From positions 46,088-110,087 of the forward strand of contig CAYPWW010000001.1 in assembly GCA_964414555.1 (NCBI GenBank): a stretch of DNA of 64,000 nt, in the 5' to 3' direction. How positions within the stretch are numbered: position 1 is the first letter of the stretch; the number at the start of each line of letters is the position of its first letter. The notes under the pieces are model-generated. The model was given only the letters and a program-made list of their open reading frames with translations, ran no database searches and was not told the origin of the DNA. This document shows, piece by piece, positions 16,633 to 26,275 of this stretch. The DNA is from Litorimonas sp964414555 (GTDB lineage Bacteria > Pseudomonadota > Alphaproteobacteria > Caulobacterales > Maricaulaceae). A program made the position numbers and the translations under genes.

Positions 16633-16661
16633 GCTAGACACATATTGACGAATTTTGATGA

Positions 16662-16686
16662 GCCGGGCCTTTGCGCCCGGTTTTTT
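16662..16686 (+). terminator. Intrinsic terminator after cpaA
   Basis: CCGGGC (16663-16668) and GCCCGG (16675-16680) form the stem; six T follow. It separates the flp-cpaA unit from the cpaB-tadC unit. Confidence 0.85.
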
Positions 16687-16770
16687 CGTATGTGCTTCAG
16701 CGGGTCTCGCTCGAAACGCAGAAGATTTCTCGCGGTGTTAACACTTTCCCAATGCCTCGGCGTCTATCCG

Positions 16771-16785
16771 TTAACCATGCTTTAG
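16771..16785. promoter_or_regulatory. CtrA-like site upstream of cpaB
   Basis: TTAACCATGCTTTAG contains TTAA-N7-TTAG and the TTAACCAT octamer often seen in alphaproteobacterial CtrA sites. It lies 61 bases before the cpaB ATG, in a position to activate the cpaB-tadC operon. Confidence 0.55.
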
Positions 16786-16846
16786 TGCGCGTCCCGTTAC
16801 GACAGGACCGGACGAACACCAGACGCAGCCAATGTGGCGAGGGGAT

Positions 16847-17716
16847 ATGGACACCAAAAAACTGATAATCGTAGGCGGAATGCTCGTCGCAGCGGGCATC
16901 ATCTTCACGCAAGTGCGCAAGATGGGTACGCCTGTCTCTGTGCCGACAGCTGTCGCGCCGGAAGTGATCGTTGAAAAAGTGAAGTATGTGGACGTTTTGG
17001 CGACCGCGCGGCCTATGAACACTGGCCAGCGCATTACTGAGGACGCGATCACCACGATCCAGTGGCCCGCAGAAGCGCTCAACGCCAATCTCATTTCGAT
17101 TGAAGACAATCCCGATGCAGCCTCAACATTCGTCAATGCCCTCGCGCGCCAGCCTATGGGCGAAGGCGAGACGCTCACGCGCTCCAAAGTTATCATGGCG
17201 GGCGATAGCGGCGTAATGGCGGCGTTACTGAAGCCCGGTATGCGCGCGGTTACAACGCGGATCAGCGTCGATACAGCGGCGGGGGGTTTCATCCAGCCTG
17301 GTGACCGCGTCGACATCATCTTGCGTGAAAACTTTGCCATCCAACAAAATAATAACGGGCCCGATGGCCAGCAGCAGCAACGCGGCATCCAGCGGACCAA
17401 TCTTTATATGGCCAATATCCTGTTTGAGAACGTCAAGGTTCTGGCAATTGATCAAACCTTTGCAACAGGTCCAGAAACGGGCGCTGCTCTCGTTGGGTCG
17501 ATTGCCACGTTTGAGCTTTCGCCTGATGATGCAGAATTGCTACAAGAATCAGAAGGTTACGGCGATATTTATCTGACATTGCGCGGCGCAAACGGTTCGA
17601 ACGCTCCAGCACGTAGCCGCGCCAAAGTCGCACGTGAAGAGGCGGCTCCGCCGCCTTCTAGTCTCACCATCTACCGCAACGGCCAGCCAACGGCCGTCGC
17701 CCTGCAGGAACGATAG
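16847..17716 (+). CDS. cpaB: Flp pilus assembly protein CpaB/RcpC
   Basis: 289 residues with one N-terminal membrane anchor (about 5-23) followed by an SAF-type domain (VLATARPMNTGQRITEDAI) and a C-terminal CpaB domain. It is a periplasmic partner of the CpaC secretin. The start is ATG 16847 with GAGGGG just upstream; an ATG at 16832 in frame is less likely. It is the first gene of the long plus-strand unit cpaB-cpaC-cpaD-cpaE-cpaF-tadB-tadC. Confidence 0.92.
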   Translation: MDTKKLIIVGGMLVAAGIIFTQVRKMGTPVSVPTAVAPEVIVEKVKYVDVLATARPMNTGQRITEDAITTIQWPAEALNANLISIEDNPDAASTFVNALARQPMGEGETLTRSKVIMAGDSGVMAALLKPGMRAVTTRISVDTAAGGFIQPGDRVDIILRENFAIQQNNNGPDGQQQQRGIQRTNLYMANILFENVKVLAIDQTFATGPETGAALVGSIATFELSPDDAELLQESEGYGDIYLTLRGANGSNAPARSRAKVAREEAAPPPSSLTIYRNGQPTAVALQER

Positions 17717-17728
17717 GGGACGACGGAT

Positions 17729-19216
17729 ATGACATCGACTCACACACGCTTTCGCTTTGCTAAGCGCCCGAAAATGGTTCGCGCCACAGGTTTGATGCTG
17801 GCCACGGCCAGTTTGCTCGCTCTGGCGGCGACTCCGTCTGCGGCGGGCACGCGTTCCTACTCACAATTACAAGCCGCGTCTGCGGATGTCCGGATTCAAG
17901 GCCCAGGTCAGGGCGCGGTTAGCCGCGATATCGTCCTGCCCTTCTCGAAATCATCCGTGATCGAGCTGCCTGACAACGTAATGGATGTTTACGTGTCCAA
18001 TCCGGACGTCGTTGACACCGTGCTGCACACATCACGCCGCGTCATGTTAATCGGCAAGCAACCCGGACAGACAAACGCTTATTTCTATGGTCATGACGGC
18101 CAAGAATTGCTGGATCTGAACATTCGTGTCGAACGCGATATCAATGGCCTGCAAAGCCTCATTAAACAAAATGCACCGTCGACAAATGTCGAGGTTCAGT
18201 CCTTTAACTCCAATATCCTTCTGACGGGCTCTGTCCCGAATGCCGCAGCGGCCGACAAGGTCGAAAAGCTAGCCCGTATGTGGCTCGGCGGTGGAAATGG
18301 CGAAATTGTCAATCTGTTGGCGATTGAAGGCAAAGATCAGGTCATGCTGAAGGTTCGCATCGTCGAAATGCAGCGCTCCGTGACTAAGCAAATGGGTTTC
18401 AACCTCTCCGCCCTTGGTGAGTTGGGAGAAAGCACGCTGTCTCTCGTTAATTCGGTCGGGCCAACGCCAGCGGGCGGGATATCCGGCAGCCTTGGCTTTA
18501 ACAATACAGGCGGCGGTGATCTGTCATCCTTAACAGGGGCGCTTTCTGCGCTCGAGACGGTCGGTCTTGTCCGCACACTAGCCGAGCCAACATTGACCGC
18601 GATTTCTGGCGAAAGTGCCAACTTCCTCGCGGGTGGCGAAATTCCGCTATTCTCGGGCTCATTCCGGGATGAGAATGGCAATCTCCAGCGCTCATTCGAA
18701 TTCAAACCCTTTGGTGTTTCGCTTGGCTTTACGCCGGTCGTTTTGTCCGAAGGTCTAATTTCGCTCTCTATCTCGACCGAAGTGTCAGAGCCTACGACAG
18801 AAAATGCTTTCTCTGTCGAAGGTGGTGACCAAATTCTCGGTATTCGGGTGCGTCGTGCCAATACGGTCGTCGAAATGCCGGCGGGTGGCAGTCTCGTTAT
18901 CGCGGGTTTGATTCGCGAAGAAGCTCGAAATGTGGTTGACGGTCCGCCCGGACTAAAAGACGTGCCGGGATTGGGCGCGCTGTTCCGCGGACGTGACTCA
19001 GCTTCGGTTCAAACCGAACTGGTCGTGATTGTGACGCCTTACCTTGTCGATGCAACGCACCCCGACAAACTGCAAACGCCTGTCGATGGCTTTATTCAGC
19101 CAAATGATACGGAAAGCATTCTGCTGGGCCGGATCAACCGAGTTTATGCCGAAAATGGCCAACCGAAAATCCAGGCGGGCGCGCTGTCCGGGCCATTCGG
19201 CCATGTGGTGGATTAA
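17729..19216 (+). CDS. cpaC: Pilus secretin CpaC/RcpA
   Basis: Outer-membrane ring through which the Flp pilus exits. 495 residues: signal peptide (core about 17-38, ending PSAAG), N-terminal pilus domain (about 60-135), a BON-like segment (about 140-200) and the secretin barrel domain (about 215-450). Diagnostic secretin stretches are visible: VRTLAEPTLTAISGESANFL, FKPFGVSLGFTPVV and VPGLGALFRG, followed by ELVVIVTPYLV. 12 bases after cpaB and followed by cpaD 10 bases later. Confidence 0.94.
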   Translation: MTSTHTRFRFAKRPKMVRATGLMLATASLLALAATPSAAGTRSYSQLQAASADVRIQGPGQGAVSRDIVLPFSKSSVIELPDNVMDVYVSNPDVVDTVLHTSRRVMLIGKQPGQTNAYFYGHDGQELLDLNIRVERDINGLQSLIKQNAPSTNVEVQSFNSNILLTGSVPNAAAADKVEKLARMWLGGGNGEIVNLLAIEGKDQVMLKVRIVEMQRSVTKQMGFNLSALGELGESTLSLVNSVGPTPAGGISGSLGFNNTGGGDLSSLTGALSALETVGLVRTLAEPTLTAISGESANFLAGGEIPLFSGSFRDENGNLQRSFEFKPFGVSLGFTPVVLSEGLISLSISTEVSEPTTENAFSVEGGDQILGIRVRRANTVVEMPAGGSLVIAGLIREEARNVVDGPPGLKDVPGLGALFRGRDSASVQTELVVIVTPYLVDATHPDKLQTPVDGFIQPNDTESILLGRINRVYAENGQPKIQAGALSGPFGHVVD

Positions 19217-19226
19217 GGAGCGGATG

Positions 19227-19892
19227 ATGACCAAGATGAAGACTTCTCTGATCGCTCTATTCTCTGGCGCGGCTGTAACACTCTCCGCATGCGCTGTGCC
19301 GGGGCCGACACTGGCGCCGAACCATTTGCGTAATCCGATCCAAGTAGCTGAATCTATTGAACGTTTAGAGCTTTATACGCGACCAAACGGGTTGGAACTT
19401 TCTGCGCGTGATAAGTTGGCGGTCGCACAATTCCTCGATGGTTATGCGCAATCAGGCCAAGGACCGCTCCATATCAACCGTCCAGCCAACGCGGCCGGTG
19501 GTTTGGGGACGCGCCAAGCCGAAACCGTTATTCGTTCCTTGATGGCTCAAGGCGGTTTGAATCCCGCCAGCCTGCAAGCCGGTCAATATGCATCTGCAGC
19601 CGGCGCACCTGCGCCCGTAATCGTGTCCTATCGCACATTGCGCGCCATCCCCGATGACTGTCGCGAGCTTGGGAATATGTCTCAGACCTATTCCAACCAA
19701 CCGCACGCGAATTTCGGATGTTTCCATTCGGCCAATCTGGCTGCGATGGTGACGGATCCGCGTCAGTTGCTCGAACCTTATGCTCAAGGCACGCCAAATG
19801 CGCAGCGTCGTCAGGTTATTTACGACAAATATATTGACGGCTCTCCAACGGCTGCTGCCATCAACCCAGGACAGGTTGTTGGGGGCGAGTAA
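19227..19892 (+). CDS. cpaD: Pilus assembly lipoprotein CpaD
   Basis: 221 residues. AAGGAG lies 6 bases before ATG 19227, so this start is preferred although the frame is open further upstream. The signal peptide ends in a lipobox (LSAC near residue 19). The conserved CpaD part is readable: HANFGCFHSANLAAMVTDPR and the following LLEP. CpaD is an outer-membrane-associated lipoprotein that helps place the CpaC secretin. Confidence 0.9.
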   Translation: MTKMKTSLIALFSGAAVTLSACAVPGPTLAPNHLRNPIQVAESIERLELYTRPNGLELSARDKLAVAQFLDGYAQSGQGPLHINRPANAAGGLGTRQAETVIRSLMAQGGLNPASLQAGQYASAAGAPAPVIVSYRTLRAIPDDCRELGNMSQTYSNQPHANFGCFHSANLAAMVTDPRQLLEPYAQGTPNAQRRQVIYDKYIDGSPTAAAINPGQVVGGE

Positions 19893-19937
19893 CCGCATAC
19901 CGGACGAAAATTGAACACCAATAAAGACGATGACGCT

Positions 19938-21418
19938 ATGACACAGATGACACAGCCGCAACCGCATCCCGCCCCGGTCCCATCGCCTGGCGTGCCGACA
20001 CGGCCACAGCCTATGGCCATGCCAGCGCCCGTCGCAGCGCCTATGCCGCATCCTGCGCCGCAGATGGCACCGCAGCTTATGCCTATGCCGCAGATGGCCC
20101 CACCGATGCCAGCGCCTCAAATGCCCGTTCCTCAAGCGCCTGCGCCTCAGATGATGCCGCAAGGTCAAGTCCCGCCAGCGGACCCGAATTACATGCAATA
20201 TGCGACGGCACCCGCCGCGGCAGCGCCCGCAGTTCAAGCGCCAGTCTATGCACCCCTCACGGAAGACGTTCGCGACAGTGGCGAAAAGCCACTTCCGTCT
20301 ATCTCTGTCCAAGCCTTCTGTGATCGTCAGGAAACTGCGCATTGCATCAATGAGACGACGCGCGATTGGCGCATGAAGCGCACAAATGTGAAAATTTATA
20401 TGGGCGGCCTGCCGGCTGCGATTGAGTTTTATCACAAGGAAAACACGCCTTCACTCATCATTATCGAGAGCGGTATGCGCGGCGAAGAGTTGTTTAATCA
20501 GCTCGAGCAACTCGCATCTGTCTGTGATGAAGGTACGAAAGTTGTCATCATTGGCGCGGCGAATGATATTCGTCTATATCGTCAATTGATGGAAAAAGGC
20601 GTCTCGGATTATCTGGTCCCGCCGCTTCACCCACTTCACGTTATTCGTTCGTTGGGCGAGCTTTACGCCGACCCGGATCAGCCATTTATTGGCCGCGTTG
20701 CTGCGTTCTTTGGCACAAAAGGCGGCGTGGGCTCCTCCGCGCTCGCGCACAACACAGCTTGGATATTGGCCGAAAATATGGGTCAGGAAACAGCCCTCGT
20801 TGACCTTGATGCCAGCTGGGGCACGACGGGTCTCGATTTTGCCTATGATAATACATCGGGTCTGGAAGAGGCCTTGGCCGAACCTGACCGGTTGGACGAA
20901 ACGCTAATGGACCGGATTATGATCCGCCATACGCAAAAGCTTTCCATCCTACCGACGTCTAGTTCGTTGAATACAAAACCTGTCATGGCGACGGAAAGCT
21001 ATGAAGCTGTCGTCAATGCCGTGCGCAGTGTTTCGCCGCTTTCTATCTTGGATATGCCGCATCACTGGACCGATTGGACGACCANNNNNNNNNNNNNNNN
21101 NNNNNNNNNNNNNNNNNNNNNNNNNNNNNNNNNNNNNNNNNNNNNNNNNNNNNNNNNNNNNNNNNNNNNNNNNNNNNNNNNNNNCCTGAAAGCCATTTCG
21201 AGGGCGCGAATGAAGGTAAAATGCTGACCGAGGTCAAATCTGCTGCAACCGCCGTTCAGGGCCTGCAATATCTGGCCAATCGCTTGAAAACAGGCTCTTT
21301 CGATGTCCGCATGAAGGGCGACGTTGCCCCCACGCGCAAAGCGAAGATGTTGAAATCAAAGGGCGTCGATACCGGCGGGTCAAAGTCGATGTTCTCCTTC
21401 CTGAAGAAGGCAAAATAG
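19938..21418 (+). CDS. cpaE: Pilus assembly ATPase CpaE/TadZ (interrupted by assembly gap)
   Basis: ParA/MinD-like protein that places the Tad machinery at the pole. The N-terminus (about 1-110) is Pro/Met/Gln-rich and probably disordered. A receiver-like domain follows (about 125-245), then the ATPase domain with the deviant Walker A FGTKGGVGSSA and ALVDLDASWGTTG. The sequence is broken by 100 N (21085-21184). The resumed C-terminus (EGKMLTEVKSAATAVQGLQY, ending FSFLKKAK) is in a different frame from the upstream part, so the true gap length is not 100 bases; a real frameshift is not implied. cpaF starts directly after the stop. Confidence 0.88.
21085..21184. other. Assembly gap (100 N) inside cpaE
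   Basis: Exactly 100 ambiguous bases, the conventional length for a scaffold gap of unknown size. The flanking cpaE frames do not agree across it, which confirms that the stated size is not real. Confidence 0.97.
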
Positions 21419-22831
21419 ATGTTCGGTAAACGCTCAGACAGTGCTGCGGCTGCTGCCGTCGTACCCGATAGCGCACCTGCGCCAGCGAAAGAGAAAAAGG
21501 CCCCGGCCCCGCAGCCGGCGAATACGCCTGCGCCGCGTTCGCGCAGCAATGAGCCGTCCGAAGAATATTACGAGACAAAAGCAACGATCTTTAATGCGTT
21601 GTTCGAGACGATTGACGTCTCGGCTTTGGCTGGAATGCAGCCGGATAAGGCCCGCGAAGAAATCCGCACAATCGTTGATGAAATCATCGCGATCCGAAAT
21701 GTCCGCCTTTCCGTTGCAGAGCAAAGCCAGCTGATCACAGAAATCTGTGATGATATTCTTGGTTATGGTCCGCTAGAGCCGCTGCTCGCGCGGGATGATA
21801 TCGCCGACATCATGGTCAATGGCGCGAAACACGTCTTCATCGAAACCAATGGTAAGATGTTGAAGACGAATATCCGCTTCCGCGACAACACGCAGTTGAT
21901 GAATATCTGTCAGCGGATCGTGAGCCAAGTTGGCCGCCGCGTGGACGAAGCCAGCCCGATTTGTGACGCGCGCTTGCTAGACGGTTCACGGGTCAACGTG
22001 ATTGCCCCGCCGCTGTCGATTGATGGCCCCGCTCTGACCATTCGGAAATTTAAGAAAGACAAGCTAACGCTGTCCAACCTCGTCGATTTCAAATCCATTT
22101 CGCCTGCTGGCGCTCGGGTGCTGCAAATCATCGGCGCCTGCCAGTGTAACATCGTTATTTCTGGCGGTACGGGTTCGGGCAAGACAACCCTGTTGAACTG
22201 TTTGACAGGTTTTATTCACCCGGATGAGCGCATCATTACGTGCGAAGATGCGGCCGAATTGCAGCTGCAACAGCCGCATGTTGTGCGTCTTGAAACACGC
22301 CCGCCTAACCTCGAGGGTAAGGGTAAGATTACAATGTCGGACCTCGTGAAAAACTGTCTGCGGATGCGTCCAGAACGCATCATCGTGGGTGAGGTCCGGG
22401 GACCGGAAGCGTTCGATCTTCTGCAAGCCATGAACACGGGCCATGATGGTTCGATGGGAACGCTCCATGCTAACTCACCGCGCGAAGCTCTCTCACGTTT
22501 GGAATCCATGATCACGATGGGTGGCTTCTCGCTACCGGCGAAAACCATTCGCGAAATGATTGTCGGTTCTGTTGATATTATCGTCCAAGCAACACGTCTG
22601 CGCGATGGTTCGCGTCGGATTACGCACATTACCGAGGTGATCGGTATGGAAGGCGACGTCATCGTGACACAGGATTTGCTGGTCTATGAAATGGACGGCG
22701 AAGATGCAGATGGCAAAATCATCGGTGAGCATAAGTCCACAGGTATCGCCCGCCCAGCATTCTGGGACCGCGCGCGTTACTTCAATCTTGAGAAGGATTT
22801 GGCCGAAGCCTTGGATGAGGCTGGGTCCTAA
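21419..22831 (+). CDS. cpaF: Flp pilus secretion ATPase CpaF/TadA
   Basis: Hexameric type II/IV secretion ATPase powering pilus extension and retraction. 470 residues: a Pro/Ala-rich leader, a helical N-terminal domain, Walker A ISGGTGSGKTTLLN near residue 250, an Asp box (ITCEDAAELQLQ), MRPERIIVGEVRGPEA (Walker B region) and a His box GHDGSMGTLHANSPREAL. The ATG directly follows the cpaE stop, implying coupling. Full length for the family. Confidence 0.96.
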   Translation: MFGKRSDSAAAAAVVPDSAPAPAKEKKAPAPQPANTPAPRSRSNEPSEEYYETKATIFNALFETIDVSALAGMQPDKAREEIRTIVDEIIAIRNVRLSVAEQSQLITEICDDILGYGPLEPLLARDDIADIMVNGAKHVFIETNGKMLKTNIRFRDNTQLMNICQRIVSQVGRRVDEASPICDARLLDGSRVNVIAPPLSIDGPALTIRKFKKDKLTLSNLVDFKSISPAGARVLQIIGACQCNIVISGGTGSGKTTLLNCLTGFIHPDERIITCEDAAELQLQQPHVVRLETRPPNLEGKGKITMSDLVKNCLRMRPERIIVGEVRGPEAFDLLQAMNTGHDGSMGTLHANSPREALSRLESMITMGGFSLPAKTIREMIVGSVDIIVQATRLRDGSRRITHITEVIGMEGDVIVTQDLLVYEMDGEDADGKIIGEHKSTGIARPAFWDRARYFNLEKDLAEALDEAGS

Positions 22832-22834
22832 GAC

Positions 22835-23821
22835 GTGGAGCCGCAAACTCTCATAGCGCTGTGTGCCGCCGGACTCGTATTGGGTCTCGGCTTTCTATTG
22901 ATGGGCGGCGAGAAGTCTTCTGCCAATGGCTCTCGCGTACGCGATCTGACAGGACGAAAATCCCTTGTCGGCAATATCAAAACACAGCTGAAAGTCGAAG
23001 ACAGCTCTAGTCGTCGTAAACAGATCGAAGAAACCCTCGGTAAGATCGAGGAGCGTCAAAACGCGAAAAAGAAAAAAGCCAAGTCGATTGAATCCCGCCT
23101 GATGCAGGCGAATTGGAAGACAAAGCCACAGCGCTTTATGATGATTTCTTTCATCGTTGCGGCCGTGGTTGGGATCATTCCTTTTGTTTTGGGCGCACCG
23201 ATTTATCTGGGACTCTGCCTCGGTTTTGTGATCGGGTTTGGTCTGCCGCGTTTCATCCTCAACTCTGCGATTGCGCGGCGTCAGAAAAAATTCACAGCGC
23301 ATTTCGCTGATGCGATGGACATTATTGTCCGCGGTGTTCGGACAGGTTTGCCGCTGGGTGACTGCCTGAAAATTATTGCGCATGAGTCACCTGATCCACT
23401 GGGCGGTGAGTTTCGCAAAGTTGTCGAAGGCGAAAGCCTCGGTATTCCAATCGAGGTCTGCCTCGAGCAGCTGTATGAGCGCATGCCAATTTCCGAAGTG
23501 AACTTCTTCGCAACCGTGCTGAACATTCAAAAGACAACGGGTGGTAACCTCGGTGAATCGTTGGATAACCTTTCTAAGGTTCTGCGGGGGCGGAAGCTCC
23601 TCCGTGAGAAGATTAAAGCGCTCGCCGCGGAAGCCAAAGTGTCGGCGATCATCATTGGCTCATTGCCGATTGTCGTGATGGTGCTCGTGACGGTGACGAC
23701 GCCTGATTACATGAAAGACCTGTATTTTACGACGACAGGTCAACGCAATCTGATGGTCGGCGCCTGTATGATGGTGCTGGGTACGGTCATGATGCGCAAA
23801 ATGATCAACTTCAAATTCTAG
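22835..23821 (+). CDS. tadB: Tad platform protein TadB (CpaG)
   Basis: 328-residue inner-membrane platform protein with a T2SSF (GspF-like) domain (about 160-290; DAMDIIVRGVRTGLPLGDCL is typical) and hydrophobic helices near residues 3-20, 105-145, 270-290 and 300-320. It works with TadC and the CpaF ATPase. The start is GTG, 3 bases after the cpaF stop. Confidence 0.93.
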   Translation: MEPQTLIALCAAGLVLGLGFLLMGGEKSSANGSRVRDLTGRKSLVGNIKTQLKVEDSSSRRKQIEETLGKIEERQNAKKKKAKSIESRLMQANWKTKPQRFMMISFIVAAVVGIIPFVLGAPIYLGLCLGFVIGFGLPRFILNSAIARRQKKFTAHFADAMDIIVRGVRTGLPLGDCLKIIAHESPDPLGGEFRKVVEGESLGIPIEVCLEQLYERMPISEVNFFATVLNIQKTTGGNLGESLDNLSKVLRGRKLLREKIKALAAEAKVSAIIIGSLPIVVMVLVTVTTPDYMKDLYFTTTGQRNLMVGACMMVLGTVMMRKMINFKF

Positions 23822-23834
23822 GGGGACTGTCAAA

Positions 23835-24794
23835 ATGAACCCCGAAAGTATTGCCCTCTTCCAAAATGCTGGTTCAGCGTTGGTCGCACTCCTTGTGATT
23901 GCGTCGGCTTATCTTGTCTTCGCGCCTATGCTCGAAGGCGACAAACAGAAGAAGCGTCTAGAATCTGTTGCGACGGCCCGCGAGGCCATGCGCAAGAACC
24001 GCCTGAACAGCTTGCAAGCTGAAGCCAGCCTGCGGTCTGACAACAAAGGCTTTGCGAAATCTCTGGTGGACCGCTTCAGCCTAGAGCGCGTCCTCGAGGC
24101 TTCTGACCTAAAAGATAAGATGGCCCAAGCGGGTCTTCGGGGTCAGAAACCTGTCTACATATTCTACATGACCCGCCTCATCGCTCCCGTGGTTTTGGGC
24201 GTGGTTGGCCTGCTGATGTTCGTCATTCTGAACCTGCCAGATTGGGCGATGATGCAACGGGTGTGTATGACCATGGGTATGGTTGTGTTCGGCTATTACT
24301 TGCCCAGTATTTGGGTCAAAAACTTGGCGGGCAAGCGCCTGTCATCCATTGTTCCCGTCTTCCCAGACGCGCTCGACCTGCTGCTGATTTGTGTGGAATC
24401 GGGTATGTCCGTCGAACTCGCCTTTGCAAAAGTCGCGGAAGAAATGGGAGATAGTTCTGTTGAACTCGCCGAAGAATTCTCGCTGACGACCGCAGAGCTT
24501 TCCTATCTGACATCACGACGTCTGGCCTATGAGAACCTTGCGCGTCGTAACAATCACCCGGGTATTCGCGCCGTTGCGACAGCTCTCGTGCAGGCGGAAC
24601 GTTACGGTACACCGTTAGGCGATACGCTGCGGACGATGGCGAATGAAAACCGTCAGCTGCGCGTTATGCAGGCCGAGAAAAAGGCCGCTGCGCTTCCTGC
24701 GAAGCTAACCGTACCGATGATCCTGTTCTTCCTGCCGGTCCTGTTTATCGTCATCCTGACGCCAGCAGCTCTGCGCCTCAGCTCGGCTTTCTGA
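23835..24794 (+). CDS. tadC: Tad platform protein TadC (CpaH)
   Basis: 319 residues, paralogous in layout to TadB: membrane helices near 12-32, 110-155 and 295-315, with a T2SSF domain (FPDALDLLLICVESGMSVEL and ALVQAERYGTPLGDTLR). A partner of TadB in the inner-membrane platform. AGGGGG precedes the ATG. Last gene of the plus-strand unit; a strong terminator follows. Confidence 0.93.
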   Translation: MNPESIALFQNAGSALVALLVIASAYLVFAPMLEGDKQKKRLESVATAREAMRKNRLNSLQAEASLRSDNKGFAKSLVDRFSLERVLEASDLKDKMAQAGLRGQKPVYIFYMTRLIAPVVLGVVGLLMFVILNLPDWAMMQRVCMTMGMVVFGYYLPSIWVKNLAGKRLSSIVPVFPDALDLLLICVESGMSVELAFAKVAEEMGDSSVELAEEFSLTTAELSYLTSRRLAYENLARRNNHPGIRAVATALVQAERYGTPLGDTLRTMANENRQLRVMQAEKKAAALPAKLTVPMILFFLPVLFIVILTPAALRLSSAF

Positions 24795-24825
24795 CGAAAA
24801 CATAGCCCCATATTTACGAGACAAG

Positions 24826-24859
24826 AAAAAGGCCGCTTCAGGGATGAAGCGGCCTTTTT
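24826..24859. terminator. Bidirectional intrinsic terminator between tadC and tadD
   Basis: A perfect 15-bp stem, AAAAAGGCCGCTTCA with its exact reverse complement, around GGGA. A and T runs on both sides let it serve the two convergent units. Confidence 0.95.
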
Positions 24860-24880
24860 GATTCTACGATCGTTTCGTTT

Positions 24881-26131
24881 TTAACGGCGGCGACGACTGC
24901 GCCCTCTTGTTTCCATAGGGGCCGTTTGCGTTTGCGGTGCAGGTGCGTAGTTCTGCTGCGGATATCCGCCACCTTGAGGGGTTGGCTGTGGCCGCTGTTG
25001 CATCATCTGACCTGTCGGTGGTGTTGCGGCAAAGGAGCTCATCATCTGCTGGCGTTGAGGTTGCAGGCTGCTGGCGATCCGATTTAGTAATTCTTGCTGT
25101 GCTTCGGGCGAAGCGGGAGCCTGTGGTGTAGCGGCCGTTGGCGCGCCGACACGGCCCAATGGGACCGAGCTATTCGTCGCGATAGGCGCTTGTGACACAG
25201 GGGCGAGTCCCGGTTGCAGGCCGGGCTGAGGTGCTTGCCGCGCGGCAGATTGTGCATCGCGTAACGCACGACCAGAAGCAAAACTGCTGGTCGGTTGGCT
25301 GCGCTGTACTGGCGCGGCTTGCGGTTGTGCCTGACGCACCGTGGGTGGTCGCAGGACTTCTTCGCGCGTCACAGGGTTATTGAGCGGGCGCGTCGTTGGA
25401 AAACGCTGTGGGGCGGCTGTGTTTGAGATCAAGCGCGAGGCTTCGTCATTTTTGCCTTGCAGCTGTAGCACGAGGGCGAGGTTCTGACGGATCGTCGCCG
25501 ATGCGCCTGGTTGTGCCACAGCGCGGCGGAGCCACCCTTCAGCCGTCGCGGCATCACCAGAGAGCGCGTAGCTCAATCCGATATTGGCCAGCACATTCGG
25601 GTCATTCGGTGTGATCTGCATCGCACGCGAATAATGTTGCCGCGCTTCGTCATAGCGTTCCAGCTGATCCAAGGCGGCGCCTTTCAAAGACCAAAGCCGG
25701 CCATAACCTGCGGCTTGTGAGAGCGCTTGGTTCAGCGGCTCCATCGCATCGACGGCACGCTCATCCGCAATCAGGGCGGCGGCAAATTCTGCCGACAGGT
25801 AAGGGTCACGCGGATAGAGTGCGCGTGTTGTCTGCGTGATTTCTACGGCGCGCTTGGGGTTGCCTAAACGCCGCACGGCAGAGGCCAGCTTGATCGCAGA
25901 CTCCAGATCTGATGGGTTGAGGTTATATTCCCGCGACCAAAAGGCGGCTTGGGCAAACAGCTCTTGTGTCTCGATGGCGTCGCGCATCTGGCGCGTGGCG
26001 GGCATATATTGCGAAACTGCGAAGTCCTGCTGGATTTCCTCTTCTTGTGGGCTCAACGGCGCAGCCACGCTGCACGCGGCGAGTAAGCCGGTCGAGCTGA
26101 GAAGAAATGCCAGGCGGGAGAGACGGGTCAT
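24881..26131 (-). CDS. tadD: TPR lipoprotein TadD
   Basis: 416 residues. A signal peptide with lipobox LAAC (about residue 20) is followed by TPR repeats (about 60-240; for example YDEARQHYSRAMQITPNDPN and the next repeat), then a long Pro/Gln/Ala/Thr-rich low-complexity tail ending in RGRSRRRR. TadD lipoproteins assist assembly of Tad secretin components. ATG 26131 with GAAGG upstream is preferred to 26149. Its upstream region has a CtrA-like site, matching the other tad units. Confidence 0.88.
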   Translation of the reverse strand: MTRLSRLAFLLSSTGLLAACSVAAPLSPQEEEIQQDFAVSQYMPATRQMRDAIETQELFAQAAFWSREYNLNPSDLESAIKLASAVRRLGNPKRAVEITQTTRALYPRDPYLSAEFAAALIADERAVDAMEPLNQALSQAAGYGRLWSLKGAALDQLERYDEARQHYSRAMQITPNDPNVLANIGLSYALSGDAATAEGWLRRAVAQPGASATIRQNLALVLQLQGKNDEASRLISNTAAPQRFPTTRPLNNPVTREEVLRPPTVRQAQPQAAPVQRSQPTSSFASGRALRDAQSAARQAPQPGLQPGLAPVSQAPIATNSSVPLGRVGAPTAATPQAPASPEAQQELLNRIASSLQPQRQQMMSSFAATPPTGQMMQQRPQPTPQGGGYPQQNYAPAPQTQTAPMETRGRSRRRR

Positions 26132-26215
26132 GTGCGGCCTTCGATGCAAGGATGTCTCGCAAGGCTTTTGTTTGCACCGCGAGTCGATTTCGTTAACAAA
26201 ACTGAACGAATAGGG

Positions 26216-26230
26216 TTAACGCCGCGTTAG
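26216..26230. promoter_or_regulatory. CtrA-like site between tadD and the aminopeptidase gene
   Basis: TTAA (26216-26219) and TTAG (26227-26230) with exactly 7 bases between. On the minus strand it reads CTAA-N7-TTAACC, matching the strong half of the CtrA consensus. A further TTAAC lies at 26192-26196. It could control tadD. Confidence 0.5.
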
Positions 26231-26275
26231 CAAAGCGCAGTCTTCCCAGATCAAACACCGTTCCATCGAGGCCCC

